This document shows, one piece after another, positions 42,663-51,944 of a stretch of DNA of 64,000 bases (positions within the stretch are counted from its first letter, which is position 1; each line of letters starts with the position of its first letter). The notes beneath the pieces were generated by a model. It had not been told where the DNA came from. It saw nothing but the letters and a program-made list of their open reading frames with translations, and searched no databases. The DNA lies in contig LNDW01000018.1 in assembly GCA_001464815.1 (NCBI GenBank), forward strand, positions 1-64,000. Reading direction: 5' to 3'. Both the position numbers and the translations under genes were made by a program. Origin of the DNA: Betaproteobacteria bacterium Ga0077527 (GTDB taxonomy: Bacteria; Pseudomonadota; Gammaproteobacteria; Burkholderiales; SG8-41).

Positions 42663-43520
42663 TCATGCAAGCTTGATCGCCACGGCACCGGCGAGCACCA
42701 GCAGGATCGCCAGTGCGCGCATCGTACTGACTTTTTCGCCCAGCCACAGTGCCGCAATCAGCACGCCGAACACCACCGAGGTTTCGCGCAGCGCCGCGAC
42801 CAGGGCAATTGGCGCCTGAGTCATTGCCCACAGCGTCAGGCCGTAGGCGCCCAGTGTGCAGAATCCGCCGAACAGGCCGCGCCGCCAGTGCCGGCGCAGG
42901 TGTGTGGTGGTGGCGGCGCCATCACGCCACAGAAACCATGCGAGCAAAGGTAATGCGGTGAGCACAAACAGCCAGCCATTGTAGGCCGCGGCATGGCCTG
43001 AGAGCCGTGCCCCGGTTCCGTCGATCACGGTGTAGATCACGATGGTGGCGGCGGTGAATACAGGAAACTTAAGTGCGGGAAACAGCAGCGCGCGTCCGCG
43101 CAGCACGCCGCTGCGCCAGGAGTCACCCGCCATCAGCACCACGCCGCCGCAGATCAGCGCGATACCCAGCCAGCCGGCGAGTGGCGGTGATTCACCGAGC
43201 AGGACCACTGCCACCAGCGCCGAGCCGGCCGGTGCCAGCCCGCGCATCACCGGATAGGCAAAACTCAGTTCGGCGTGGCGGTAGGTGTGGGCCACCATCA
43301 GGAAGTAGGCGACATGGATCACGGCTGATGCGCCGAGCCAGGGCCAACTCGCCGCCGCCGGCATTGGCAGGAAGGGCAGGGCCACCGCCGCGAGCAGTGC
43401 TGCGGCCGCGACCACCAGCACCACGTCGCGGGTGCGGTCCGGGCTGTTGCGGATCAGTGCATTCCAGGCTGCGTGCAACAGCGCGCCGGCAAGCACCACG
43501 GCCATGACTTCAACCGGCAT
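42663..43520 (-). CDS. EamA/DMT-family permease
   Basis: 285 residues, ten membrane helices in two EamA repeats (for example LGESPPLAGWLGIALICGGV and LGEKVSTMRALAILLVLAGA). Proteins of this family usually export metabolites. It starts 6 nt after the CDF gene on the same strand, so one transcript is likely. The substrate is unknown. Confidence 0.92.
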   Translation of the reverse strand: MPVEVMAVVLAGALLHAAWNALIRNSPDRTRDVVLVVAAAALLAAVALPFLPMPAAASWPWLGASAVIHVAYFLMVAHTYRHAELSFAYPVMRGLAPAGSALVAVVLLGESPPLAGWLGIALICGGVVLMAGDSWRSGVLRGRALLFPALKFPVFTAATIVIYTVIDGTGARLSGHAAAYNGWLFVLTALPLLAWFLWRDGAATTTHLRRHWRRGLFGGFCTLGAYGLTLWAMTQAPIALVAALRETSVVFGVLIAALWLGEKVSTMRALAILLVLAGAVAIKLA

Positions 43521-43526
43521 CGGTGT

Positions 43527-44459
43527 TCAGCGCTGGCCGTGCGGGAGGGTGGCGTCGCAATGATCCGCGCACAGATCGTGCTCGATCTGAAGGGTGACGT
43601 GGTCAATGGCGAAATCCCGGTGCAGCCGCAGCCTCGCCTCTCGCAATACAGTGCCGATCACGACGTCCTCGCGGCAGACCAGGTGCGCGGTCAGGGCCGA
43701 CTCCGCGGTGCTCATCGCCCAGACATGCAGGTCATGCACCGCGACCACGCCGGGAAGGGTGGTGAGGTCTGCGCGCACCGCCTGCAGGTCGATGTGCTCC
43801 GGTACGCCGTCAAACAGCAGGTGCAGCGACTGGCGGAACAGTGACCAGGTGCCGGCGATCACCACCAGCGCGATGACGATGCCTGCCAGCGGATCGATCC
43901 AGGTCCAGCCCTGCCACAGGTACAGCGCGCCGGCGATGATCACGCCCAGAGAGACCAGCGCGTCGGCGGCCATGTGCAGGAAGGCGCCGCGCAGGTTGAG
44001 GTCACGCTGGCTGCCGCGCATGAACAGCAGCGCGGTCGCGGTGTTGATGACCACGCCGACCGCGGCCACCGCCATCACCGTGCCGGCAGCCACCGGCGAG
44101 GGATCCTGCAGCCGGCCGATGGCCTCCCATCCCAGCGAGCCCATCGCCACCAGCAGCACCACGGCGTTGACGATGCTGGCGAGTATCGAGCCGCGCTGCC
44201 AACCATAGGTCTTGTGTTCACTGGCCGGCAGCCTTGCCGCAGCCCAGGCCGCCCAGGCCAGCACCAGGCCGCCGACATCACCGAGGTTGTGCGCGGCATC
44301 AGCGAGCAGTGCGAGGGATCCGGTCTTCAGGCCGAACCAGATCTCGACAATGACAAAGCCGAGATTGAGCGCGATGCCGGCTGCGAACAGGCGGCCGTAG
44401 CCGCCGCGGTCGGCACCGTGCCTTCCGTCGTGATGGTGATGGGGGTAGTCGTGCGCCAC
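43527..44459 (-). CDS. CDF-family zinc/divalent cation exporter (ZitB/CzcD-like)
   Basis: 310 residues from GTG 44459. A His-rich N-terminus (DYPHHHHDGRHG) precedes six membrane helices. The transport site uses H57/D61 (AAHNLGD) and H162/D166 (LHMAADAL), the HxxxD/HxxxD pattern of zinc-transporting CDFs. The cytosolic C-terminal domain has AVHDLHVWAM and CADHCDA. Starts 9 nt after the upstream oxidoreductase gene. It may complement the RND pump at 13.8-20.7 kb by moving Zn from cytosol to periplasm. Confidence 0.94.
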   Translation of the reverse strand: MAHDYPHHHHDGRHGADRGGYGRLFAAGIALNLGFVIVEIWFGLKTGSLALLADAAHNLGDVGGLVLAWAAWAAARLPASEHKTYGWQRGSILASIVNAVVLLVAMGSLGWEAIGRLQDPSPVAAGTVMAVAAVGVVINTATALLFMRGSQRDLNLRGAFLHMAADALVSLGVIIAGALYLWQGWTWIDPLAGIVIALVVIAGTWSLFRQSLHLLFDGVPEHIDLQAVRADLTTLPGVVAVHDLHVWAMSTAESALTAHLVCREDVVIGTVLREARLRLHRDFAIDHVTLQIEHDLCADHCDATLPHGQR

Positions 44460-44468
44460 CGGCCGCGA

Positions 44469-45368
44469 TCAGCGCGCGGCGTCGCGCGCCGCGATCAGCG
44501 CGTCGATCACCGGGTGGATGGAGTCGGGCTCGCTGGTGAATTTCTGCGGCATGCCCATTTTCACCATCTCGCGCAGCATCGAAATGGTGGCCTTGGTCGA
44601 GCGGTCGGTCGAGCCCATGTCGTGCAGCAGCTCCAGGCATTCCTTCATTTCATGCACGCGCCGCTCGCAATGCACTGCGGTGCCACCGACATACCGCTTG
44701 ATGATTTTCTGGAAGGGGATGTCGTTGAAAGTCACCGAGGAATCCTCGATCACCGCATCCAGTATGTTGCGGCGCTGCGCGGCTTCCATGGTGTCGAGCA
44801 GCAGCATGGCGAGGCCCTTCATCAGCACGCTGCGGATCAGCTTCATCGCGCTGGCGTCGCCGGGACCCTTGCCGACGACGTTGATGACCATGCCCAGCGG
44901 CGTCATGCGGTCGCGGAATTCAGCGGCATGCGGGCCGCTGGCGACGAAGGGCACCTTGATGCCCTGAATGTCCACCGGACCCATCACCGAGGCATCGACA
45001 AAACGCACCGCATCGCCGGCGAGTGCCGCGGCCTGTTCCATCGCTTTCGCCGAGTTGCTGCTGGCATCGATGTAGAGATGATCCTTGCGCAGGTGCTTGA
45101 GGATCCTGCGCAGCGCGGGCACCGCGGCCTTGCCCGGTGTCAGTGCGATGATGATGTCGGTTTTTTTGGCCAGCGCAGCGGAGGTTTTGACCAGGGTCAC
45201 GCCGGTGGATTGCGCTTTCTCGTACAGCGCGTCACCGGGTTTCGCCTTGGCGCCGCTGCGGCTGTAGGCGACGATGCCGGTGATGCCGGCCTTGTGAAAA
45301 TCGACGGCAAGGCGGGCGGCTGCCTCGCCAAAACCGAGGAAGCCTAAGCGGATGCTGGGGGAGTTCAT
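44469..45368 (-). CDS. NAD(P)-dependent beta-hydroxyacid dehydrogenase-like protein (DUF1932 C-terminus)
   Basis: 299 residues from the ATG at 45368. N-terminal Rossmann domain with GFLGFGEAAARLA, substrate motif VDASVMGPVDIQG and a C-terminal DUF1932-type helical domain (MEAAQRRNILDAVIEDSSVTF). It resembles 3-hydroxyisobutyrate/6-phosphogluconate dehydrogenase relatives of unknown substrate. The conserved catalytic Lys region reads GPGDASAMKLIRSVLMKG. First gene of the reverse operon. Confidence 0.88.
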   Translation of the reverse strand: MNSPSIRLGFLGFGEAAARLAVDFHKAGITGIVAYSRSGAKAKPGDALYEKAQSTGVTLVKTSAALAKKTDIIIALTPGKAAVPALRRILKHLRKDHLYIDASSNSAKAMEQAAALAGDAVRFVDASVMGPVDIQGIKVPFVASGPHAAEFRDRMTPLGMVINVVGKGPGDASAMKLIRSVLMKGLAMLLLDTMEAAQRRNILDAVIEDSSVTFNDIPFQKIIKRYVGGTAVHCERRVHEMKECLELLHDMGSTDRSTKATISMLREMVKMGMPQKFTSEPDSIHPVIDALIAARDAAR

Positions 45369-45435
45369 TGCGTGGAAATTCCTGTGAGGTGAAATAAAAA
45401 CACGGGTGCAAGTATAGCCGCGCCCGAGTCCCGGT

Positions 45436-47334
45436 TCAGGCTTCGCCGATGGCCTCGAGTGCTTCCTGGATTTCGAGCCAGCGCAGTTCGGCCGTTTCGA
45501 TGGCTTCAGCCAGCGCCTGCTGCTGCGCGCCGAGTTCGCGTGCCGCGCTGCCATCACCGCCGGCGTAGAGAGCAGGGTCGGCGAGGCGGCTGTCGAGCGC
45601 CTGTTTTTCCTGCTGCCATCGTGCGAGGTCTTTTTCCAGTGCGGCGCATTCCTTTGCCAGCGGACGCCGTGCTGCAAAACGTGCCTGGCGTTCGGCGGCG
45701 GCGGATTCACGTGACTCGCGGCGTCTGGCTTTGTCATCGTTTCCGGCACCGCTGACCGCCGCGTTGCGCCGCGCCGCCAGCCACTCGATGTAGTCATCAA
45801 CGCTGCCGTCGAAGGGTTCGACACGGCCATCGGCGACCAGCAGGAAGTCGTTGCACACCGCGCGCAGCAGGGCGCGGTCATGCGAGACCAGCACCAGGCT
45901 GCCTTCGTATTCGGCGAGTGCCGTGGTCAGTGCCTGGCGCATTTCCAGGTCGAGGTGGTTGGTCGGTTCGTCGAGCAGCAGCAGGTTGGGGCGGCGGCGG
46001 ATCAGCAGCGCCAGCGCCAGCCGCGATTTTTCACCACCGGAAAAATTGTCCACCCGGGCCTCGGCCATGCCGCCGCGGAAATCGAAACCGCCGAGATAGT
46101 CGCGCAGGTCCTGTTCACGCGTCGCCGGTTCTTCGCGCAGCAGGTGCTGCAGCGGTGATTCGTCGCCGCGCAATTGTTCAAGCTGGTGCTGCGCAAAGTA
46201 GCCGATGGCGAGCCCGCGGCCTTCGCTGCGACGTCCTGCCGCGGGTGTTGTTTCGCCGGCGAGTATTTTCATCAGCGTTGATTTGCCGGCACCGTTGGCG
46301 CCGAGCAGGCCGATGCGTGCGCCGGGCAGCAACTGCATGCCGATATTCGTCAGAACTTTGCGCTCATCATAAGCGCAGGAAATATTTTCCAATAAAATCA
46401 ATGTATTGGGTGATTTTTCCGGGGGCGGAAAGGTGAACGTGAATGGTGTATCGACATGCGCGGCGGCGATGCGTTCGAGCCGCGCCAGCGCCTTGATCCG
46501 GCTTTGCGCCTGGCGCGCCTTGGTGGCCTGGGCACGGAAACGTTCGACATAGGCTTCCATGTGCGCGATCACGCGCTGCTGTTTTTCGAACAGTGCCTGC
46601 TGTGATGCCAGCCGTGCCGCGCGTGCTTCTTCGAAGGCGGAGTAGTGGCCGGTGTGGAGTTTGAGTTCACTGTTCTCGATGTGCGTGATGTGGGTGACAC
46701 AACCGTCGAGGAATTCGCGGTCATGTGAAACCACCAGCAGCGTGCCGCGATAAGCCGAGAGCCAGCGTTCGAGCCAGACCACGGCATCCAGGTCGAGGTG
46801 ATTGGTCGGTTCGTCGAGCAGCAGCAGGTCGGCGCGTGACACCAGCGCCTGCGCGAGGTTGAGCCGCATGCGCCAGCCGCCGGAGAAGGTTTTCACCGCA
46901 TGGCTGTGCTCGGGCTCGGCGAAGCCCAGGCCGGAGAGCAGTGCCGCCGCGCGAGCCTGCGCGCTGTAGCCGCCGATGTCATCAAGGCGTGCGTGTAATT
47001 CAGCAAGCCGCGTGCCGTCGGCTTCGAGTTCGGCCGCGGCAAGTGCGGCCTGCAGGGCGCGCAGTTCCCGGTCGCCGTCGAGTACGTAGTCGATGGCCGC
47101 GGTGTCCAGCGCCGGCGTTTCCTGGGCGACACTGGCGATGCGCCAGGACTGCGGCAGCGAGCAGTCGCCGAGTTCCGGCTGCAGTTCGCCGCGCAGCAGC
47201 GAGAACAGCGTGGATTTGCCGCTGCCATTGGCGCCGGTGAGGCCGACCCGCCAGCCGGCATGGATCTGCAGGTCGGCGTCGGCAATCAGGCGGCGTGTGC
47301 CGCGGGCGAGGGAAAGTTTGCGGAACTGAATCAT
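45436..47334 (-). CDS. ABC-F family ATPase (YheS/Uup-like)
   Basis: 632 residues, soluble, with two ABC domains. Walker A motifs GANGSGKST and GANGAGKST; signatures FSGGWRMRLNLAQAL and FSGGEKSRLALAL; Walker B LLLLDEPTNHLDL in each half; and a charged interdomain linker (about 230-300). The C-terminal extension is coiled coil-like (AALEKDLARWQQEKQALDSR). ABC-F proteins act on ribosomes, resolving stalls or giving antibiotic tolerance. Which subgroup this is cannot be fixed from sequence alone. Confidence 0.94.
   Translation of the reverse strand: MIQFRKLSLARGTRRLIADADLQIHAGWRVGLTGANGSGKSTLFSLLRGELQPELGDCSLPQSWRIASVAQETPALDTAAIDYVLDGDRELRALQAALAAAELEADGTRLAELHARLDDIGGYSAQARAAALLSGLGFAEPEHSHAVKTFSGGWRMRLNLAQALVSRADLLLLDEPTNHLDLDAVVWLERWLSAYRGTLLVVSHDREFLDGCVTHITHIENSELKLHTGHYSAFEEARAARLASQQALFEKQQRVIAHMEAYVERFRAQATKARQAQSRIKALARLERIAAAHVDTPFTFTFPPPEKSPNTLILLENISCAYDERKVLTNIGMQLLPGARIGLLGANGAGKSTLMKILAGETTPAAGRRSEGRGLAIGYFAQHQLEQLRGDESPLQHLLREEPATREQDLRDYLGGFDFRGGMAEARVDNFSGGEKSRLALALLIRRRPNLLLLDEPTNHLDLEMRQALTTALAEYEGSLVLVSHDRALLRAVCNDFLLVADGRVEPFDGSVDDYIEWLAARRNAAVSGAGNDDKARRRESRESAAAERQARFAARRPLAKECAALEKDLARWQQEKQALDSRLADPALYAGGDGSAARELGAQQQALAEAIETAELRWLEIQEALEAIGEA
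46388..46404 (-). repeat. AT-rich core sequence inside the ABC-F gene (copy 8)
   Basis: Minus strand CATTGATTTTATTGGA, translated as TLILLENI at the start of the second ABC domain. The sequence fits normal domain coding, so this may be coincidence rather than a true repeat. Confidence 0.3.
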
Positions 47335-47489
47335 GGGCAGGCAGTCACATTCCTGCCAGCTCCGAGATATCCGAGCGGGCTGGGCCGCGATTGTAACGCT
47401 GTCACCCGCAATATCGCCCTCCAGCAGGGCGCGGGCTGGGTTATCCTTCGCCGCTGCTTCACCACAACAATGTTGAGGAGACTCCGTCG

Positions 47490-48473
47490 ATGAAACGCAT
47501 GAACCGCATCGTGCTGGCCCTGCTGCCGGCGATCACCACCCTTGGCATGGCTGCGCCTGCAGCGGCCCAGGGCAGCGATAATTTCCCGAACCGGCCGGTG
47601 CGCATCATCACCCCGGCGGCTCCCGGCGGCACCACCGACTTCCTGGCGCGGCTGCTTGCCGGACAGTTGTCGAAAGTCTGGAATCAGCAGGTCATTGTCG
47701 ACAACCGGGGCAGTGCCTCGGGCATCAATGGCGCGGAGATCACCAAGGACTCGGCGCCCGACGGTTACACCCTTTTCATTCCCTATCACCAGCACACCAT
47801 CAATGCCGCGATTTTCGCGAAGCTGCCATACCACCCGGTCAATGACTTCACGCCGATTTCGCAGATGACCGCGGGTGGCCTGCTGCTGGTGGTGAATCCC
47901 TCGCATCCGGCGAAAACGGTGAAGGACTTCGTGCAGTGGACCAAGTCGACCCGCGATCCGATGAACTTCGGTTCGGCCGGCATCGGCAGCGGCGGGCACC
48001 TCGCCGGCGAGTTGTACAACCTGATGATGGGCACCAAGGGCCAGCATATTCCGTACCGCGGCACCGGTCCGGCGGCAATCGCGCTGATCCAGGGCGAGTA
48101 TCACTACAATTTCATGGGCCTGACCGGCGCCTTCGCCCAGGTGCGCGCCGGCAAGCTGCGCGGCATTGCCGTGAGCAGCAGCAAGCGCATCAGTGCCGCC
48201 CCCGACATCCCGGCGATGGCTGAAGTGCTGCCCGGCTTCGAAGTGGTCGGCTGGTACGGTGTCGCCGGCCCGGCGAAAATGCCCAAACCCCTGCTGGCGA
48301 AAATCCACGCCGAGGTATCGGCCTATGTGAAATCGCCGGAGTTCGCGAAGGTCGCCGAGAACAACGGCTCCGAGGCGGTGACCAACTCGCCCGAGGAATT
48401 CCGCAAGTTCATGCTCGCCGACATGAACAAGTGGGCCGACGTGGTCAAGCGCAGCGGCGCCAAGTTCCAGTAA
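47490..48473 (+). CDS. Bug/TctC-family periplasmic solute receptor
   Basis: 327 residues: signal peptide (RIVLALLPAITTLGMAAPAAA), then FPNRPVRIITPAAPGGTTDF. Fourth receptor of this family in the window. It is preceded by GAGGAGAC and converges, across a shared bidirectional terminator, on an enolase-superfamily enzyme. The ligand may be a sugar acid or aromatic acid handled by that enzyme, but this link is inference. Confidence 0.93.
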   Translation: MKRMNRIVLALLPAITTLGMAAPAAAQGSDNFPNRPVRIITPAAPGGTTDFLARLLAGQLSKVWNQQVIVDNRGSASGINGAEITKDSAPDGYTLFIPYHQHTINAAIFAKLPYHPVNDFTPISQMTAGGLLLVVNPSHPAKTVKDFVQWTKSTRDPMNFGSAGIGSGGHLAGELYNLMMGTKGQHIPYRGTGPAAIALIQGEYHYNFMGLTGAFAQVRAGKLRGIAVSSSKRISAAPDIPAMAEVLPGFEVVGWYGVAGPAKMPKPLLAKIHAEVSAYVKSPEFAKVAENNGSEAVTNSPEEFRKFMLADMNKWADVVKRSGAKFQ

Positions 48474-48487
48474 GCGCGTTGGCGTGA

Positions 48488-48515
48488 AAAAAGGCGGCCC
48501 GCGGGCCGCCTTTTT
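48488..48515. terminator. Bidirectional Rho-independent terminator
   Basis: Perfect 13-bp stem (AAAAAGGCGGCCC with its complement) around GC, with A- and T-tracts on both sides. It serves the convergent Bug and enolase-superfamily genes. Confidence 0.92.
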
Positions 48516-48531
48516 GTTTGCCTGATGTGCC

Positions 48532-49611
48532 TTACTTGAACTGCACCACCTTCGGATCGAATTCGAGGCCCAGCCCCGGTTTCTGCGGCACCGTGAGCTT
48601 GCCGTCCTTCGGCTGCACCACTTCGCGGAACAGCCGTGATGACCAGGGCATGTATTCGACGGTGAGGCCGTTGGGCACCGCGGACACCAGATGCACGTGG
48701 ATTTCCGGTGCGAGGTGGCTGACCACCGGCAGGTTGAAGGCTTCGGCCATGCCGGCGATTTTCAGCCACTGCGTGATGCCGCCGGCGCGCAGTACGTCGA
48801 TCATCACGATGTCCACCGAACGTGCCTCCAACATTTGGCGGAACGGTGCGATGCCGTAAAGGTATTCACCACAGGCCACCGGCGTGTCGAGCGCCTGCGT
48901 GATCGCGGCGAGTCCGGCGTAGTCGTCGCAGGTGGTGACGTCTTCAAGCCAGAACAGGCGATAGGGATCAACCTGTTTGCCGATGGCAATGGCCTGGCGT
49001 ACGTCCCAGCGCTGGTTGATGTCGCACATCAGGTCGGTTTCATAACCGATGGCTTCGCGGATCAGGCGGATGCGTTCGATTTCCTTCACCTGATGGGTGT
49101 CGCCGGGCAGGGCGAGCTGGGTTTTCATCTGGCGGAAGCCGCGTGACTTGAGCAGCGCAGCGGCCTTGACCACGTGATCCAGCGGGAAGTGGCGCATCAG
49201 CGCGCCGCTGGCATAGGTATCGACCGTGTTGCGGTGGCCGCCGGCGAGGGTCGCCACCGGCTGGTTGTAGACCTTGCCCTTGATATCCCACAGCGCGATG
49301 TCGATCGCTGACATTGCCAGCGTCAGGATGCCGCCGGGGCCGCCGGGCGAGGAGGCGCGCAGCTTGGCGGTGATGTGTTCGATACGCAGCGGGTCTTCAC
49401 CTTTGCAAAGTTCGGCGAGGTCGGTCACCGCGGTGAGCAGTGCGCGGTCGAGTGATCCGCCGAAAAAGGTGAAACCGATGCCTTCGACGCCGGCGTCGGT
49501 GCCGAATTTCAGCGCGATGAAGTTTTTCGAACCCGGCGTGGTCGGACCGTCGGCCAGCGGTTCGTCGTGGGGCAGCGAGGCCAGCGCGGTGCTGGCGTGG
49601 GTGATCTTCAT
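48532..49611 (-). CDS. Mandelate racemase/muconate-lactonizing-type enolase-superfamily enzyme
   Basis: 359 residues from the ATG giving MKITHASTALASL; a GTG 12 nt upstream is in frame. Metal ligands D197 (MCDINQRW), E223 (WLEDVT) and E249 (ACGEYLY) are present. The general bases appear as K163 (QMKTQLA) and the H299/D272 dyad (VVSHLAPE; VMIDVLRAGG), as in mandelate racemase. The second Lys of KxK is replaced by Gln165, a variation found among sugar-acid dehydratases. The substrate is unknown. Confidence 0.92.
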   Translation of the reverse strand: MKITHASTALASLPHDEPLADGPTTPGSKNFIALKFGTDAGVEGIGFTFFGGSLDRALLTAVTDLAELCKGEDPLRIEHITAKLRASSPGGPGGILTLAMSAIDIALWDIKGKVYNQPVATLAGGHRNTVDTYASGALMRHFPLDHVVKAAALLKSRGFRQMKTQLALPGDTHQVKEIERIRLIREAIGYETDLMCDINQRWDVRQAIAIGKQVDPYRLFWLEDVTTCDDYAGLAAITQALDTPVACGEYLYGIAPFRQMLEARSVDIVMIDVLRAGGITQWLKIAGMAEAFNLPVVSHLAPEIHVHLVSAVPNGLTVEYMPWSSRLFREVVQPKDGKLTVPQKPGLGLEFDPKVVQFK

Positions 49612-49697
49612 TGGGGATTCCACGGCGGTTAAGGTTGAATCAGGACTATCGCACAGCCGTTGATTTTAGTGAACCGGTGAACGGGTGAATGGGTGAA

Positions 49698-50255
49698 TCA
49701 CGGCTTCAGCGCATAGACCTCGTCAAAGCGCCGCTCGAGTTCGGCATGGGTGCCGCGCAAGCGGTCGACCACTTCCTTGGCCCATTCAAAGTATTGACGT
49801 TTACGTTCAACGGACCAGTTGGCCGGCGCGCGGGTGCCGAGGTCGCGCACATTGCAGATCTTGTCGGCAAGTTTGACCAGGCGTGCGCGTTCGCTGGAGT
49901 GCCGCGCCTTGGCCACCTGCAGGCGTTTGCGCAGCTCCTTCTTGATCCACTGGGTGTCGGTGACCTCGAGCACGATGTCGGCGATTTCCTCGCCGAACTC
50001 GCCGCGTAATTCCTGCCAACTGGTTTCGGTGTCTTCGAGTGTGTCGTGCAGCAGCGCCGCGGCGATCACCAGCGGATCGCGCACGCCGCCCTCATCCCAC
50101 AACACATGGGCGAGTTCAATCGGGTGGTTGATGTAGGGCGAGGCTTCCTTGTCCTTGCGCCGCTGGTCGCGGTGCTTGTGCGCGGCGAAGGCCACGGCGC
50201 GCAGGACCAGATCCGTGGTGCCGGGCTCGGTGCGGGGAAGCTGGTCAAGGTCCAT
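49698..50255 (-). CDS. Small HD-domain (p)ppGpp-hydrolase-like protein
   Basis: 185 residues. HD metal site: H44 (YINHPIELA), H70-D71 with E74-D75 (LLHDTLEDTE) and a late Asp (KLADKICNVRD), the pattern of RelA/SpoT hydrolase domains and small alarmone hydrolases such as MESH1. There are no synthetase or TGS/ACT domains. It would degrade (p)ppGpp or a related nucleotide (for example NADPH or pyrophosphorylated nucleotides) in the cytosol. It is 23 nt downstream of the transporter gene on the same strand. Confidence 0.88.
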   Translation of the reverse strand: MDLDQLPRTEPGTTDLVLRAVAFAAHKHRDQRRKDKEASPYINHPIELAHVLWDEGGVRDPLVIAAALLHDTLEDTETSWQELRGEFGEEIADIVLEVTDTQWIKKELRKRLQVAKARHSSERARLVKLADKICNVRDLGTRAPANWSVERKRQYFEWAKEVVDRLRGTHAELERRFDEVYALKP

Positions 50256-50278
50256 GCTGCTGTTCCGCGCTTTTATGC

Positions 50279-51901
50279 TCAGGCGCTGCGCAGTCCGCGC
50301 CAGCGGGTAATCAGGATCGCGGCAAAAGGCAGCGCCACCGCGACGGCCAGTTGCACGATCAGCAGTTCCGGCAACTGGCTGTAGTCGGCCGGGGTGGTGA
50401 CCACTCCGGATTTGTCCTTGACTTCGCGCGACACCACATAAACCTGGTTGAAGTATTTGGTGCCCAGCGCCGAGGCCGACAGCGCGAGGTTGGTGAAGGA
50501 GGCCATCACCGCGAAATAGGTGGCCTTCAGATGCGCCGGGGCCGAATTGGCGATCCAGGCCAGCATCGGGATCATCGCGATCTGGCCCAGCGGCGATTCA
50601 AGCGCGGTGTTGACCAGCGCGATGAAGCGCGCATCAACCACGCCGCCGGTGGCGGCCGCGGTCCAGTGGTGCAGCCCGAAGATCATGCCGAGATAGGGCA
50701 GCGACAGCACGGCGCCGACCACGGTGAGGAAGCCGACAACGTAGGCGATGGAGTGTTCGGCGATGAAGCGGCGGAAGATGAACATGCCGGCCAGGGTCAG
50801 CACCGAGCCGATCAAAGACAGCAGCGCGATGAACTGCTGGTCGAATTTGAGTTCGTCGATGAACCACCAGGTGATGCCCTCACCGGGCCCCGGTATCGCG
50901 CGGAATACAAAAATCACGATCACCGTGCCGAGCAGCGTGGCGCGGGCCTCAGGCTCAAGCTCGCGGGTCAGCCGCAGCAGCAGGAAGCTGATGATGGCGA
51001 AGGAGCCGATGAAAATGATCTCCTGGTTCCATTTCAGGCCGCTGAAGCCCATGCCCAGCGTGAACGCGACAAATACCGCGCTGCCGCCGAGGATCCACCA
51101 GTTCGGCGCGGTTTTTTCGGTGCGCGGATCGAGCAGTGCATGGGCCTCGGCACGGCTGCGGCCCTGCGCCAGCAGATGCCGGAAGTCGCGCCGGCGCAGC
51201 ACCATCGCCACCACCACGCCGAGCACCGAGATCGCCGGGATGCACAGCGCGGCGGTGTAAACCTGGCGGTAGATGTCGACTTTTTCAGCTTCACTGAGCG
51301 CACTGACGCCGCTGAACACGTAGAGGTTGATCACCGACACCAGCACGCCGCCGCCGATGATGGCGACACGGCCGAGCACCTGCATGGTGGTGTTCATCAG
51401 CTTGCGCTGCGCGTGGTCGATGGGCCGGCCTTCGGCATCGACATGCGGCACGGCTTCGACGGTCATCGCATCGGCCACCACGTCCTGCACCACATAACCG
51501 ACGGCTCCGAGCAGCACACTGGCGACAAACCAGTGGCCGGGTTTCATCACCGCCGCCATCGCGTCGCGGTCGCCGAGCAGGCCGACCATGATCAGCAGGC
51601 TTGCCGCGATCATGCCGGCGCCGATGAACACCATGATGCTTTTCCAGCGCCAGATCAGGTCAACGAGATGTCCCAGCGGCATTTTCAGCGCCCAGGGCAC
51701 GCCGGCCCAGAAACCGAGCGCGGCGAGGAAGGCTGCCGAGAGGTCGAGGTAATCCTTGACGAAAAAGGTGCCGACGATGCCGGTCAATCCGGAAATGCCG
51801 GCGGCCATATAGACCATCAGCGGCGGCAGGTACGAGAGTCGCATCTCGCGGCCCAGCGAGAGGATGTTGCGGTCCAGCCACTGCCATAAGGCGTTGATCA
51901 T
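50279..51901 (-). CDS. MFS/FBT-like transporter (folate-biopterin transporter type)
   Basis: 540 residues with about 12 membrane helices. Distinctive motifs include WALKMPLGHLVDL and GYVVQDVVADAMTVEAVPHVDAEG, typical of the folate-biopterin transporter (FBT/BT1) branch of the MFS. A long central cytosolic loop (RRRDFRHLLAQGRSRAEAH) separates the halves. The substrate may be a pterin or folate; this is uncertain. It is flanked by an HD hydrolase downstream and an AMMECR1 gene upstream. Confidence 0.85.
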   Translation of the reverse strand: MINALWQWLDRNILSLGREMRLSYLPPLMVYMAAGISGLTGIVGTFFVKDYLDLSAAFLAALGFWAGVPWALKMPLGHLVDLIWRWKSIMVFIGAGMIAASLLIMVGLLGDRDAMAAVMKPGHWFVASVLLGAVGYVVQDVVADAMTVEAVPHVDAEGRPIDHAQRKLMNTTMQVLGRVAIIGGGVLVSVINLYVFSGVSALSEAEKVDIYRQVYTAALCIPAISVLGVVVAMVLRRRDFRHLLAQGRSRAEAHALLDPRTEKTAPNWWILGGSAVFVAFTLGMGFSGLKWNQEIIFIGSFAIISFLLLRLTRELEPEARATLLGTVIVIFVFRAIPGPGEGITWWFIDELKFDQQFIALLSLIGSVLTLAGMFIFRRFIAEHSIAYVVGFLTVVGAVLSLPYLGMIFGLHHWTAAATGGVVDARFIALVNTALESPLGQIAMIPMLAWIANSAPAHLKATYFAVMASFTNLALSASALGTKYFNQVYVVSREVKDKSGVVTTPADYSQLPELLIVQLAVAVALPFAAILITRWRGLRSA

Positions 51902-51914
51902 GATCGGTTAATCA

Positions 51915-51944
51915 TAAGTAATTGTTTTTATTGATAAATTTATT
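51915..51944 (+). repeat. Dispersed AT-rich motif, copy 9
   Basis: TAAGTA, core ATTGTTTTTATTG, then ATAAATTTATT. It fills the 38-nt gap between the AMMECR1 and transporter genes and overlaps the AMMECR1 stop codon. Confidence 0.65.

Noticed and set aside
50351-51889. Long + strand open frame (about 512 codons) opposite the FBT-like transporter
   Set aside because: Its product is a His/Arg/Asp/Gln-rich string with no domain, typical of the antisense of a hydrophobic gene in high-GC DNA.
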